Notes under the pieces: generated by a model
Database searches by the model: none
Seen by the model: only the letters and a program-made list of their open reading frames with translations
Told to the model about the DNA's origin: nothing
In this document: positions 36,521 to 46,045 of the stretch, piece after piece
Position numbering within the stretch: the stretch's first letter is position 1
Layout of the letters: the number at the start of each line of letters is the position of its first letter
Program-made: the position numbers and the translations under genes
Assembly: GCF_019711565.1 (NCBI RefSeq)
Contig: NZ_JAIGNN010000001.1
Coordinates: 992,001-1,056,000 of the forward strand
Direction of reading: 5' to 3'
Source of the DNA: Qipengyuania proteolytica
GTDB taxonomy: Bacteria > Pseudomonadota > Alphaproteobacteria > Sphingomonadales > Sphingomonadaceae
Length of the DNA stretch: 64,000 nucleotides

Positions 36521-37546
36521 GTGACGGCGGACATTCACCCCTTCCTTCCGGACGAGCATCCGGACGAGGACGCGCCGCCGGTCGACCTGCAAGGCGAGCG
36601 CAGCGTCTATCTCGACGCCTATCTCGCGCCGTTCCGCGAATGGCTCGAGCGCGACACGGTGACCGAGATCCTCGTCAACCGCCCGGGCGAGGTCTGGGTG
36701 GAAGACGCGGCGATGGGGGGCATGCAAAAGGTTGCCCGGCCGGAGATCGACGACCGGCTGGTTCAGCGCCTCGCAGAGCAGGTCGCGCGGGTCAGTCACC
36801 AGGGCATCAATCGCGAACATCCTTTGCTCGGCGCCACGCTGCCCGATGGCGCGCGCGTCCAGTTCTGCGGTCCGCCTGCCGCGCGCAAGCACTGGGCGAT
36901 GGCGATCCGCCGCCACCGCCGGCTGGACCTGCCGCTTGACGCCTACGACACCGGGCCGCTTGCTCCGCTCACCCGGGGCGCCATGCCCGATGCGCAGGCA
37001 CAGCCTGTCGCTTTCCTGCGCGAAGCGATCCGCCAGCGTCGCACCATCCTGGTCTCGGGTGGCACAAGCACCGGCAAGACGACCTTCCTCAACGCCATGC
37101 TCGGTGAAATCCCGAAGCACGAGCGCGTGGTGCTGGTGGAGGATACACCCGAACTCAAGCTGCCGGGCGAAAACGGCGTCGGCCTGGTCGCAGTCAAAGG
37201 CGAGCTCGGCGAGGCCAAGGTTACTGCAAACGAATTGTTGCAGGCTGCGCTGCGCCTGCGTCCCGACCGCATTGTACTCGGCGAATTGCGGGGCGCGGAA
37301 AGCGTCAGCTTCCTGCGCGCAATCAACACCGGCCACCCGGGCAGCTTTTCGACCATCCACGCCAACAGCCTGCGCGGCGCGCTCGAACAGCTTTCGCTGA
37401 TGGTCATGCAGACCGGGATTGGCCTTACTCGCAGCGACACGATTTCCTATGCGGCGAGCGTGATCGACGTGATCGTGCAACTCGGGCGTGATAATTCGGG
37501 CAAGCGCGGCATTTCGCAGATCGCCGAGAGCCATACGCTGGTCTGA
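36521..37546 (+). CDS. virB11: VirB11 ATPase of the T4SS
   Basis: The 341-residue hexameric traffic ATPase has an N-terminal domain with LERDTVTEILVNRPGEVWVE and ATLPDGARVQFCGPP. The RecA-like half shows Walker A SGGTSTGKTTFLNAM (about 178-192), the Asp box VVLVEDTPEL, Walker B DRIVLGELRGAE, and the His box TGHPGSFSTIHANS. GTG at 36521 is chosen because it directly precedes the homologous region; the open frame reaches further back inside virB10. It is the last gene of the operon. Confidence 0.93.
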   Translation: MTADIHPFLPDEHPDEDAPPVDLQGERSVYLDAYLAPFREWLERDTVTEILVNRPGEVWVEDAAMGGMQKVARPEIDDRLVQRLAEQVARVSHQGINREHPLLGATLPDGARVQFCGPPAARKHWAMAIRRHRRLDLPLDAYDTGPLAPLTRGAMPDAQAQPVAFLREAIRQRRTILVSGGTSTGKTTFLNAMLGEIPKHERVVLVEDTPELKLPGENGVGLVAVKGELGEAKVTANELLQAALRLRPDRIVLGELRGAESVSFLRAINTGHPGSFSTIHANSLRGALEQLSLMVMQTGIGLTRSDTISYAASVIDVIVQLGRDNSGKRGISQIAESHTLV

Positions 37547-37726
37547 GGCACTATCCGGCCATGCCGTAGCGTCATCTGCGGGGTTGCCTGCGTTGTCGGA
37601 ACAACAGTTGCCAAAAATCAGCGGGTAATGGCGCAACAATCGTGCGTGCGCGCTTGCGTGCATACGAATGTGTGATAGCTTCTATCTCCGAGACCGCATC
37701 AGACGGTCCATGGAGAGGAGAGGGTA

Positions 37727-40621
37727 ATGAGGGCACGGGCTACCTTGCTCGCGGGCATTTGCGCGAGCGCGATTTCATTTCCGGCATTTGCACAGGACAC
37801 CAGCGGCGAGGACGAGGGCGATCGGCCCTTCGTAAGCCAGAATACCATCGTCGTTACCGCACAGCGCCAGGCGCAGAGCCTGCAGGAAGTGCCGATCGCG
37901 GTCAGTGCTTTCGATGCCGAAGCGCTCGAAGCGCAACAAATCGAGAATGCGAGCGACCTCCAGCTGACGCTCCCGAACGTCTCCTTCACCAAGTCGAACT
38001 TCACCTCGTCGAGCTTTACCATCCGCGGCATCGGCGACCTGTGCGTCGGCGTGTCGTGCGACAGCGCGACCGCCATCCACACCAACGGTTCGCCGCTTTT
38101 CGGAACCCGCCTGTTCGAAACCGAGTATTTCGACCTTGAGCGCGTCGAGGTCCTTCGCGGACCGCAGGGCACGCTGTTCGGCCGCAACGCGACCTCCGGT
38201 GTGGTCAACGTGGTCACTGCCAAGCCGGACCTGTCGGGCTTCGCTGCCGCGGCCGAGCTCGAATACGGCAATTACAACAGCATCAAGGCCAAGGGCATGG
38301 TCAACGTGCCGGTCGGCGAAGCCATCGGCCTGCGCGTCGCCGGCTTCTACCTCAACCGCGACGGCTTTACCCGCAACCTGTTCGACAACAGCCGCATCGA
38401 CGATCGCGACATGTACGCGGTCCGCGGTACGCTGCGGTTCGAGCCGGGGCCGGACACCACCATCGATCTCATGGGCTATTACTTCCGTGAGAACGACAAC
38501 CGCATGCGCATCCAGAAGCAGCTGTGCCAGCGCGACCCCACCGGCATTCTCGGCTGCCTCAACAACCGCCGCGATTTCGACAAGACCAACGCCAACTCGA
38601 CCTTCACCGGGACGCTGGGTTCGTCGGAATTCCTCGCCATTAATGGCATTCCGGGGACGTTCGGCCTCAATAGCCTTTATGGTCCGGACGCCTATGCGAA
38701 CTTCGACGAGCCGGATGACGTGCGCGTCGTGAACACCCAGTTCACCCCGGAATATTTCGCCGACGAAATGATCCTGCAGGCGAACATCGACCACAGCTTC
38801 GGCGGCATCAATGTGTCGCTGAACGGCGTCTACCAGGAAACCAGCGTCGATTCGCGGCAGGACTACAACAACGGCGTCGGCGAGATTCCGAATGCGGCCA
38901 CCGCCTTCGCCACGCTCAACGCTTTTGCCAACCCGCTGGTTGTGGGGCCGGTGATCGCATCCTACTTCCAGCCGATCGTCGACGCGCTCTTCGACGGCGA
39001 TAACCTGTGCGTGTCGGACACCAACCTCGACAACACCGGTGCCTTCGAAGGATCGCGGATCTGTACGCCGGACGGCACGCAATTCGACCGGTCGAACCAG
39101 GACAACAAGGCCTGGTCGGTGGAAGGCATCGTCGCCTCGGACTTCGACGGTCCGTTCAATTTCCTGGTGGGCGGCATCTATGCCAATTCGAAGGTCAGCG
39201 AGAACAGCTATTATGTGAACGCTTTCGCCATCGACTACATCACCGGGGTGCTCGGTTCGTTCACCTCGCTCGGTGCAGGGCTGCCGCCTTCCTATCTGGC
39301 GACTTCGTTCTTCCGCAATAACACGCGCAGCTTCAATCTCGACAGCTTCGGGATTTTCGGTGAGGTCTATTTCGACATATCGGACCGGCTGAAGTTCACC
39401 GGTGGCCTGCGCTACAATGACGACACCAAGTCGATCACTGCGCGTTCGACGCTTGCCAGCTTCCTCAATCCCTACAGCAACGACGGCAATCCCTTCGATT
39501 CGCCGTTCGTGGGCAGCTTCGATGCGGATCCGGGCACGCCCGGCAACCAGCTGGAACAGGTACGGGAAGTCAGCTTCAGCGAAATCACCGGCCGCGCGGT
39601 TCTGGATTTCCAGATTTCGCCCGACCACCTTGTCTACGCATCCTACTCGCGCGGCTACAAGTCGGGCGGGATCAACCCGCCGTTGCAGCCGATCTTCGAA
39701 GTTCCGGACAGCTTCGGTTCCGAATCGATCGACGCCTTCGAAATCGGTTCCAAGAACACGCTGCTCGACGGCACGCTGCAGCTGAACGCGACGGCCTTCT
39801 ACTACAAGTACAAGGACCTGCAGCTCAGCCGCATCATCGCGCGCACGTCGGTCAACGACACGATCGATGCCAATATCTGGGGCGTGGAGCTCGAATCGAT
39901 CATCCGTCCGAGCGACAACTGGCTGATCAACGCCAACTTCAGCTACCTCAACGCGGAAGTGGCAGGCGACCAGTTCTTCTCCGACTCGCGCGATCCCGGT
40001 GGCGGCGATCCCGATGCCGTGATCATCAAGGACATCACCAACGGCGCACTGTGCGCGGTGACCGGGGCCGGCGCCAATGCCTTCGTCAACGCGGTCAATC
40101 CGGCTCTGGGCCTGCAGGGTACCACGGCTTTCCCGGACGATTCGGGTATCGCATCGCGTGGCGCCTTCAGCATCTGCTCGGTCCTGGCCGATCAGGCGGA
40201 GGCGATTGGCGGCCTGTTCGGTGGCATCGAAGTCCTCAGCCCGGGTGTCGAAGTGAACCTCAAGGGCAACAAGCTGCCGCAGGCCCCCGAAATGAAGGCC
40301 TCGGTCGGTGTCCAGTACACCGCCGAGTTCTCCAACGGGATGACGCTGGTGCCGCGTGTCGACGTCGCCTTCACCGGCGAGCAGTACGGCAACGTGTTCA
40401 ACGGCAACGTCAACCGGATCGAACCCTTCGTCCAGGCGAATGCCCAGATCCAGTTGAACTCGGCCGACCAGAACTGGTTCGTCCGCGCCTTCGTGCAGAA
40501 CATCTTCGACAGCGACTCGGTGACCGGTCTCTACGTCACCGACGCCAGCTCGGGTCTGTTCACCAACGTGTTCACGCTCGACCCGCGGCGCTTCGGCGTT
40601 GCCGTGGGCGCGAAGTTCTGA
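37727..40621 (+). CDS. TonB-dependent receptor
   Basis: The 964-residue receptor has a signal peptide to FPAFAQD and the plug QNTIVVTAQRQAQSLQEVPIAVSAFDAEALEAQQI. The IVVTAQRR-type TonB box and SLQEVPIAV are typical of the large siderophore/xenobiotic/lignin-product receptor group in sphingomonads. FTSSSFTIRGIGD, RGPQGTLFGRNATSGVVNVV and the C-terminal DPRRFGVAVGAKF complete it. GGAGAGGAGAGGG precedes the ATG. It stands alone, followed by a terminator. Ligand is unknown. Confidence 0.92.
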   Translation: MRARATLLAGICASAISFPAFAQDTSGEDEGDRPFVSQNTIVVTAQRQAQSLQEVPIAVSAFDAEALEAQQIENASDLQLTLPNVSFTKSNFTSSSFTIRGIGDLCVGVSCDSATAIHTNGSPLFGTRLFETEYFDLERVEVLRGPQGTLFGRNATSGVVNVVTAKPDLSGFAAAAELEYGNYNSIKAKGMVNVPVGEAIGLRVAGFYLNRDGFTRNLFDNSRIDDRDMYAVRGTLRFEPGPDTTIDLMGYYFRENDNRMRIQKQLCQRDPTGILGCLNNRRDFDKTNANSTFTGTLGSSEFLAINGIPGTFGLNSLYGPDAYANFDEPDDVRVVNTQFTPEYFADEMILQANIDHSFGGINVSLNGVYQETSVDSRQDYNNGVGEIPNAATAFATLNAFANPLVVGPVIASYFQPIVDALFDGDNLCVSDTNLDNTGAFEGSRICTPDGTQFDRSNQDNKAWSVEGIVASDFDGPFNFLVGGIYANSKVSENSYYVNAFAIDYITGVLGSFTSLGAGLPPSYLATSFFRNNTRSFNLDSFGIFGEVYFDISDRLKFTGGLRYNDDTKSITARSTLASFLNPYSNDGNPFDSPFVGSFDADPGTPGNQLEQVREVSFSEITGRAVLDFQISPDHLVYASYSRGYKSGGINPPLQPIFEVPDSFGSESIDAFEIGSKNTLLDGTLQLNATAFYYKYKDLQLSRIIARTSVNDTIDANIWGVELESIIRPSDNWLINANFSYLNAEVAGDQFFSDSRDPGGGDPDAVIIKDITNGALCAVTGAGANAFVNAVNPALGLQGTTAFPDDSGIASRGAFSICSVLADQAEAIGGLFGGIEVLSPGVEVNLKGNKLPQAPEMKASVGVQYTAEFSNGMTLVPRVDVAFTGEQYGNVFNGNVNRIEPFVQANAQIQLNSADQNWFVRAFVQNIFDSDSVTGLYVTDASSGLFTNVFTLDPRRFGVAVGAKF

Positions 40622-40648
40622 CGCGATCGACCTGACAAAGGGGGAGGA

Positions 40649-40675
40649 GGGGCGGCCTGCGGGTCGCCCCTTTTT
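40649..40675 (+). terminator. Rho-independent terminator after the TonB receptor
   Basis: GGGGCG (40649-40654) pairs with CGCCCC (40665-40670), followed by TTTTT. The position, about 30 bases after the stop, fits the receptor transcript. Confidence 0.85.
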
Positions 40676-40690
40676 CTGCGGAGCGGGCGA

Positions 40691-41425
40691 TCAGCCCTTG
40701 CTCGAAGCGAAGGGCGAGAAGTCTGTATCGGTATCGTAGATCTCGACGCCTTCGGCTTTCTTGAGCGATCCCACCACGAGATAGGTAACCGGGGTCAGCA
40801 GGGCCTCCCACGCCGTCTTGATCAGCCATTGCGACAGGACGACCTGCCACAGGAGCTCGACCGGCCAGCCGGCGAGGCCATAGAAGGCCAGCGGATAGAA
40901 GATCAGGCTGTCCAGGCCCTGGCCCACTACGGTCGAACCGATCGTCCGCATCCACAGGTGCCGCCCTTTCGTCCACACCTTCATCTTCGCGAGCACGAAG
41001 CTGTTGGCAAACTCGCCCGCCCAGAACGCGACCATCGAGGCAAGCACGATGCGCCAGCTGTTGCCGAAGACGAACTCGTAGGCTTCCTGCCCCGGCCAGC
41101 CTTCCGCGGGCGGGAGTTGCACGACCACCCACGCCATGAAGGCCATGAACAGCAAAGCCGCAAAACCGGTCCAGATCACCCGCCGCGCACGGGCATAACC
41201 ATAGACCTCGGTCAGCACGTCGCCGATGATGTAGCTCACCGGGAAGAACAGGACGCCCGCACCGAAAGACCATTCGCCGATGCCCGGCAGCGTGACGTAA
41301 CTCGGCTTGGACGCGCCGATCAGGTTCGACAGCAGGAGGATGGTGACGAATGCCGCCATCACGAGGTCGTAATAGCGGAAGCGCGGCGCCTGCGAGGCGG
41401 GCGGGAGCGGAGTGTGGTTTTCCAT
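40691..41425 (-). CDS. yhhQ: queuosine precursor transporter (YhhQ/VUT family)
   Basis: The 244-residue membrane protein has about six helices and the family features: FVTILLLSNLIGASKP in helix 1, FFPVSYIIGDVLTEVYGYARARRVIWTG in the central segment (the DxLTExYGxxxAR motif), and FWAGEFANSFVLAKMK. VUT proteins import preQ0/preQ1 for tRNA queuosine. The C-terminal tail is hydrophilic. Convergent with the TonB receptor. Confidence 0.9.
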   Translation of the reverse strand: MENHTPLPPASQAPRFRYYDLVMAAFVTILLLSNLIGASKPSYVTLPGIGEWSFGAGVLFFPVSYIIGDVLTEVYGYARARRVIWTGFAALLFMAFMAWVVVQLPPAEGWPGQEAYEFVFGNSWRIVLASMVAFWAGEFANSFVLAKMKVWTKGRHLWMRTIGSTVVGQGLDSLIFYPLAFYGLAGWPVELLWQVVLSQWLIKTAWEALLTPVTYLVVGSLKKAEGVEIYDTDTDFSPFASSKG

Positions 41426-41486
41426 GGCAAAGCTGCCTAGAGCCGATTGGCGCTGCGCGAAAGCGGCGTTATGGCAGGCCCAGCGC

Positions 41487-41563
41487 GCGCCCGTAGTTCA
41501 ACTGGATAGAGCACGAGCCTTCTAAGCTTGGAGTTGCAGGTTCGAGTCCTGCCGGGCGCGCCA
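41487..41563 (+). tRNA. tRNA-Arg (anticodon TCT)
   Basis: A 77-base cloverleaf. Acceptor GCGCCCG pairs with CGGGCGC, followed by G and an encoded CCA. The D-arm contains AGTTCAACTGGATAGAGC. Anticodon stem CGAGC/GCTTG encloses CTTCTAA with anticodon TCT. T-arm GCAGG-TTCGAGT-CCTGC. All stems pair (one G-T). It reads AGA/AGG, which are rare codons in this GC-rich genome. No integrase or att-like repeat was seen beside it. Confidence 0.95.
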
Positions 41564-41677
41564 GACCATTCATGGGGCTCTTGGGACAACCTCGCCGTGG
41601 CCCAATCGCGAAGATTTTAATCGCAAGTTCGCGCGGTAGCAGGCCGGCGGGCTCCGCTGAGACGCCGGCCCGGGAAA

Positions 41678-42364
41678 TCACTCCTCGGCGGCGAGCGCTT
41701 CGAGCAGCTTTTCCGCAGCCGGCTCGCTCGAAGGCGGGTTCTGGCCGGTAATCAGCAAGCCATCTTGTACGACATAGGGCTCGAATACGCCGTCCTTGGA
41801 AAAGTCGCCGCCTTGCTGCTTGAGGACGTCCTCGAGCAGGAAGGGGACCACGTCGGTCAGGCCGACCGCTTCTTCTTCCTCGTTGGTAAAGCCGGTGACC
41901 TTGCGGCCCTTCACGATTGGATCGCCCTCCGGCGTGCTGACATTCTTGAGCACGGCAGGTGCGTGGCAGACGAGCGCCACCGGCTTGCCCGCCGAAAGCG
42001 CGCCTTCGATGGTCGCCTTGGAATCGGCGCTTTCGGCCAAGTCCCAAAGGGGACCGTGGCCGCCCGGGTAAAACACCCCGTCGAAGTCGGAGACGTCGAT
42101 TTCGGCGAGCTTGCGGGTCGACGCGAGATGGGCCTGGGCCTCCTCGTCCTCCTTGAACCGCTTGGTTGCATCTGTCTGCGCATCGGGCTCGTCGGACTTG
42201 GGGTCGAGCGGGGGCTGCCCGCCGGCCGGGCTAGCCAGCGTGATGTCGTGGCCGGCATCCTTGAGCACGTAATAGGGCGCGGCAAATTCCTCGAGCCAGA
42301 ACCCGGTCTTCTTGCCGGTATCGCCCAGTTTGTCGTGGCTGGTGAGAACCATGAGGATTTTCAT
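41678..42364 (-). CDS. type 1 glutamine amidotransferase-like protein (DJ-1/PfpI, Hsp31 type)
   Basis: The 228-residue protein begins ILMVLTSHDKLGDTGKKTGFWLEEFAAPYYVL, which is characteristic of the Hsp31/HchA-like DJ-1 branch (Glu in WLEEFA). The nucleophile Cys is in KPVALVCHAPAVL (about residue 132). GVFYPGGHGPLWDL forms the oxyanion region. Such proteins act as glyoxalases/deglycases or chaperones. It is divergent from the TetR-efflux operon across 249 bases. Confidence 0.88.
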   Translation of the reverse strand: MKILMVLTSHDKLGDTGKKTGFWLEEFAAPYYVLKDAGHDITLASPAGGQPPLDPKSDEPDAQTDATKRFKEDEEAQAHLASTRKLAEIDVSDFDGVFYPGGHGPLWDLAESADSKATIEGALSAGKPVALVCHAPAVLKNVSTPEGDPIVKGRKVTGFTNEEEEAVGLTDVVPFLLEDVLKQQGGDFSKDGVFEPYVVQDGLLITGQNPPSSEPAAEKLLEALAAEE

Positions 42365-42548
42365 GCGCGTAGTCCTTTGATCGAGAGAGTTGCGCCCGTT
42401 GCCTCAGGGCCGGGCCTCGCGAGGAAAACACGCGAGCGCCAGTTCGGTTTCTAAATGCAATTTTCGGGTCCGGTTGAACCGTGGGCGGGGCGGGGCTCAT
42501 GCATGGATGACGGGTCGCTCCGCGGTGTACGCAGCCGACTCTAGTCTA

Positions 42549-42572
42549 ATTATTCAACAGACATTGAATAAT
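42549..42572. promoter_or_regulatory. TetR operator palindrome upstream of the efflux operon
   Basis: ATTATTCAA and TTGAATAAT form a perfect 9-bp inverted repeat separated by the six bases CAGACA. The site lies 41 bases before the tetR start, in an unusually A/T-rich spot. It has the size and symmetry of a TetR-dimer site, so autoregulation of the operon is likely. Confidence 0.75.
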
Positions 42573-42613
42573 AGGCGGCAGGTCCTTATGTTGCAGCGCA
42601 CAAGGACACGTTA

Positions 42614-43243
42614 ATGACCGAGCGACGCGGGCGCGGACGCCCCAAAGTTACCGATACCGATACCAGTGTGGCGATTGCGCGCGCCGCGCTGCAGCGCTTT
42701 GCCGCCCAAGGTTTCGAGGCGACCTCGCTGCGCGAGATTGCCGGCGATGCCGGTGTCGACGTTGCGCTGATTTCCTATCGTTTCGGCGACAAGCTTGGCT
42801 TGTGGAAGGACATCGTGTCGCAAGCTGGAGCGCACCTGCGTGAAGCGCTGGAAGAGGCGCTGGACCAAAGTGAAACCGCCAGCGCACAGCAGCAGCTCGA
42901 TCATTCGGCCCGCGCGTTCCTCGCCTATCTCCTCGCTCGTCCCGAGATGCCTCGCCTTCTGCTGCGCGACATAACGATCGATAGCGACCGGTCGCAATGG
43001 CTGCTCGAAACGCTCTCGCTGCCGCTGCACCGGCATTTTATCGATCTCGCGCAGGCGGCTGCAGACGCGGGCAGCGAGCAGCCCTCACACCTCCAGTTCA
43101 GGGTAGCGAATTTCATCTATTCCGCGGCCAGCGCGGTGGCGCGGCGCGAACGGCTCGGCAAGCTGGTCGATGGCTTGGGAAGTGATCTCCAGTTCGCTGA
43201 CGCGCTCGAAGAAACGCTCGTCAGGGGAGGGCTCATGCCGTGA
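42614..43243 (+). CDS. TetR-family repressor of the efflux operon
   Basis: The 209-residue regulator has an N-terminal helix-turn-helix (ARAALQRFAAQGFEATSLREIAGDAGVDVALISYRFGDKLGLW, residues about 23-65) and a C-terminal ligand domain of the CerR/DUF1956-like type. It overlaps the next gene by four bases (GTGA), so repressor and pump are co-expressed. It probably senses a pump substrate. Confidence 0.92.
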   Translation: MTERRGRGRPKVTDTDTSVAIARAALQRFAAQGFEATSLREIAGDAGVDVALISYRFGDKLGLWKDIVSQAGAHLREALEEALDQSETASAQQQLDHSARAFLAYLLARPEMPRLLLRDITIDSDRSQWLLETLSLPLHRHFIDLAQAAADAGSEQPSHLQFRVANFIYSAASAVARRERLGKLVDGLGSDLQFADALEETLVRGGLMP

Positions 43244-44925
43244 CCGGCCGCGCCCCCCTCATCGACCAGGTGGATGGCTACCGGTTCAAGCCGCACGAGA
43301 TGCCGATCCTCCCCGGCTCTCCCGCCAATCCCGATCACCCTCCCGCGCGCCGCGCGGCCTATCTCGCGATCGGGGTCTTCATGGCGCTGGTGGGAGGCGC
43401 GCAAAACGGTTTCCTGCTGGCCAACGCCCCGGCACTTCAGGCCGAATTCGCCCTGACCCCGGTGGAGACCGGCTGGCTGACGGTGGCCTTTTATTCGACT
43501 TACGCGACGATGAGCATGCTGTTGTTCCGCGTACGGCAGGAATTCGGTATCCAGCCCTTCGTCCGCTGGGCCATGGCCGGACTGGTCGCGGCAAATTTCA
43601 TCCAGATGATCGGCCCCGGCTACTATCCCGAGCTTGCCGCGCGGGCAGTCGCGGGCATCACTGCCAGCGGCCTGTCGGCGCTTGCCATCTATTACCTGAT
43701 GCAGGGCCTTCCGCCCGCCGTGCGCGTCGGCGGGCTGGTAATATCGCTCGGCCTCACTCAGGTCGCGTTCCCACTGACGCGCGCTTTGTCGCCTGCGCTA
43801 CTGGTCGATGGCGACATCACGCACATATTCCAGTTCCAGTTCGCGCTTTCGCTGGCGGGTTTCGGCATGGTCTATCTGCTTCGCCTGCCGCCCGGCATCC
43901 GCAAGCAGACCTTCGAGAAACTCGACATCCCGAGCATCACACTGTTCGTCATCGGGGTTGCAGCGCTGTGCGCCTTCCTGATCCAGGGCCGCATCCAGTG
44001 GTGGGACACGCCATGGCTCGGCTATGCACTGGTTGTCGCAATAATCGCGCTCGGCGGATGCGTCCTGATCGAAGCGAACCGCAAGAGCCCCATGCTCGAC
44101 CTAAGCTGGCTGTCGAGCCGCTCGATCCTCGCGCTTGCGCTGATCGGCGCCACGGTGCGCATTCTCGTTGCCGAACAGGGGTTCGGGGCCAGCGGACTGT
44201 TCGCCGCGCTGGGTTACGGGAACGAGCAACTGACCGGCTATTTCTGGGTCCTTGCCGGGGCGACCTTCGGCGGCTTGGCGCTGTCTGTCGTGCGGCTCGA
44301 TCCGAAGGACCTGACCCGGCCCGTGCTCTTCGCGATCCTCGTCATCTGCATCGCCGCCTTTGCCGACACCCGCACCGGGGTGATGACGCGGCCGCAGGAC
44401 CTTTACCTTACCCAGGCCGCTATCGCATTCGCTGCGGTCTTCGCCATGGGACCGATCATGATGGAAGGGATGCTGCGCGCATTGGCCGCGGGGCAAAGCT
44501 ACGTCATCAGCTTCACTGCGATATTCTCGCTCTCGCAATCGATCGGCGGCCTTGCGGGCATCTCGCTGCTGTCCGCCTTCCATACCGTGCGCCTGAAGAC
44601 CCATCTCATCGATGCGGGCGGTACGCTTACCCTTGCCAACCAGCAGCTTGGCCAAGCTCTCGGCAATGCCGCCCGGCGTACAGCGCCGCTCCAGGGCGAC
44701 CCCGCGCTCCAGCAACAGTCCGCTGCGTCGAGTATCTCGGCAGAGGTGGGCCGCGAGGCCGCAGTGCTCGCCTTCAACGATGTATTCTTCCTCATCGGCA
44801 CGCTGTCGGCGGTGACTTTCGCCGTCGTCTTCGTCCCGTGGCTCATCAACAAGATTGGCGGGCGCAACCCGCTCGCAAAGGAACTGGCCTTCATGGAGGC
44901 CATGCTCGCAAGGACCAGACAATGA
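43240..44925 (+). CDS. MFS drug efflux transporter, DHA2/EmrB-like
   Basis: The 561-residue protein has about fourteen hydrophobic helices. Its LTPVETGWLTVAFYSTYATMSMLLFRVRQEFG region is the EmrB-type motif A site, and a long periplasmic loop with VRLKTHLIDAGGTLTLANQQLGQAL precedes the last helix. GTG start overlaps tetR; its TGA overlaps emrA-like (ATGA). With the HlyD and NodT proteins it should form a tripartite pump. Confidence 0.9.
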   Translation: MTGRAPLIDQVDGYRFKPHEMPILPGSPANPDHPPARRAAYLAIGVFMALVGGAQNGFLLANAPALQAEFALTPVETGWLTVAFYSTYATMSMLLFRVRQEFGIQPFVRWAMAGLVAANFIQMIGPGYYPELAARAVAGITASGLSALAIYYLMQGLPPAVRVGGLVISLGLTQVAFPLTRALSPALLVDGDITHIFQFQFALSLAGFGMVYLLRLPPGIRKQTFEKLDIPSITLFVIGVAALCAFLIQGRIQWWDTPWLGYALVVAIIALGGCVLIEANRKSPMLDLSWLSSRSILALALIGATVRILVAEQGFGASGLFAALGYGNEQLTGYFWVLAGATFGGLALSVVRLDPKDLTRPVLFAILVICIAAFADTRTGVMTRPQDLYLTQAAIAFAAVFAMGPIMMEGMLRALAAGQSYVISFTAIFSLSQSIGGLAGISLLSAFHTVRLKTHLIDAGGTLTLANQQLGQALGNAARRTAPLQGDPALQQQSAASSISAEVGREAAVLAFNDVFFLIGTLSAVTFAVVFVPWLINKIGGRNPLAKELAFMEAMLARTRQ

Positions 44926-46043
44926 CCGATCCGAACACGGCCGAAACCGGAGCCGAGACCGAACCCATGTTCGACGACGCACCGGCTCCAGAACAGGAAA
45001 AGGGTTGGTCGCCCAATCCTTCCCGCCGCCGGATCGTGGTGGCGGTCGGGGCGATCCTTTTCGGCGTACTCGTGGCGCTCTTCGCCTGGGACTTGCCGCC
45101 CTTCGCAGGCAGCGATGAAACCACCAACAACGCCTATGTCCGCGGCCGCACCACGGTCGTTAGCCCGCAGGTAGCAGGCTATCTCGTCGAAGTGCCGGTG
45201 ACAGACTTCCAGCGCGTGGAGAAAGGCGAGCTGCTCGCCCGCATCGACGACGCGCCTTATCAGCAAAAGCTGCAGCAAGGCGCGGCCAATACGGCAGCAC
45301 AGCAAGCGACGCTGGCCAATAGCGCGCAAAGCCTGCGCTCGGCTCAGGCTCAGCTCGATCTGCAGGATGCAGCCGTCGCGGCTGCCCGCGCCGGGCTGCA
45401 GAAAGCGCAGGCCGACATGAACCGCATTGCCGAGCTGGTCGACGAAGGCTCGGTATCGCTGCGTGAACGCGATCAGGCCAGCGCAGCGCTGCAACAGGCG
45501 CAGGCGGGCGTCAGGCAGGCGCAGGCGCAGCGCGCGATCGCGGCGGAGAACGTCCGATCGGTCTCCGTGGGTCGAGGCGCGCTCGAAGCGCAGGTGGCTG
45601 GCGCCGAGGCCTCTAAAGGCCTCGCCGAGATCGAGCTTTCCCGCACCGAGATCCGCGCGCCGCGGGCCGGGCGGCTGAGCGAGGTCAGCGCACGCGTCGG
45701 CCAGCTGGTCACTGCCGGGACCCAGCTGATGTACATCGTCCCCGACGATCTGTGGGTGGTGGCGAACTTCAAGGAAACGCAGACCGCGAACATGGCAGTC
45801 GGCCAGCGCGCCACGCTCGAAATCGATGCGCTTGGCGGCATCGAACTCACTGGCCGCGTGCAAAGCATCGCGCCGGCGGCCGGCAGCGAATTCAGCCTCG
45901 TCAAGCCTGACACCGGCGCAGGCAATTTCGTGAAGGTGCCGCAGCGCATCGCCGTGCGCATCGTTCTCGACAAGGGACAGGAGGCGGCAAAACGGCTCGG
46001 CCCGGGCATGTCTGTTGTCGCGACTGTTCATACGGAGGATTGA
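44922..46043 (+). CDS. HlyD/EmrA-family membrane fusion protein
   Basis: The 373-residue adaptor has one N-terminal membrane helix (RIVVAVGAILFGVLVALFAW, about residues 37-56), the lipoyl half VVSPQVAGYLVEVPVTDFQRVEKGELLARID, and a long Ala/Gln-rich coiled coil (about 110-220). The second lipoyl half is EIRAPRAGRLSEVSARVGQLV and the barrel has LWVVANFKETQTANM. It links the MFS pump to the outer-membrane channel. ATGA overlap upstream; the next gene starts two bases after its stop. Confidence 0.93.
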   Translation: MTDPNTAETGAETEPMFDDAPAPEQEKGWSPNPSRRRIVVAVGAILFGVLVALFAWDLPPFAGSDETTNNAYVRGRTTVVSPQVAGYLVEVPVTDFQRVEKGELLARIDDAPYQQKLQQGAANTAAQQATLANSAQSLRSAQAQLDLQDAAVAAARAGLQKAQADMNRIAELVDEGSVSLRERDQASAALQQAQAGVRQAQAQRAIAAENVRSVSVGRGALEAQVAGAEASKGLAEIELSRTEIRAPRAGRLSEVSARVGQLVTAGTQLMYIVPDDLWVVANFKETQTANMAVGQRATLEIDALGGIELTGRVQSIAPAAGSEFSLVKPDTGAGNFVKVPQRIAVRIVLDKGQEAAKRLGPGMSVVATVHTED

Positions 46044-46045
46044 TC

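Noticed and set aside
37775..39628. 617-codon minus-strand frame opposite the third TonB receptor
   Set aside because: Shadow frame with typical antisense composition.
41487..41563. tRNA-Arg as an integration site for an island
   Set aside because: No integrase gene, no direct repeat of the tRNA 3' end and ordinary genes on both sides.
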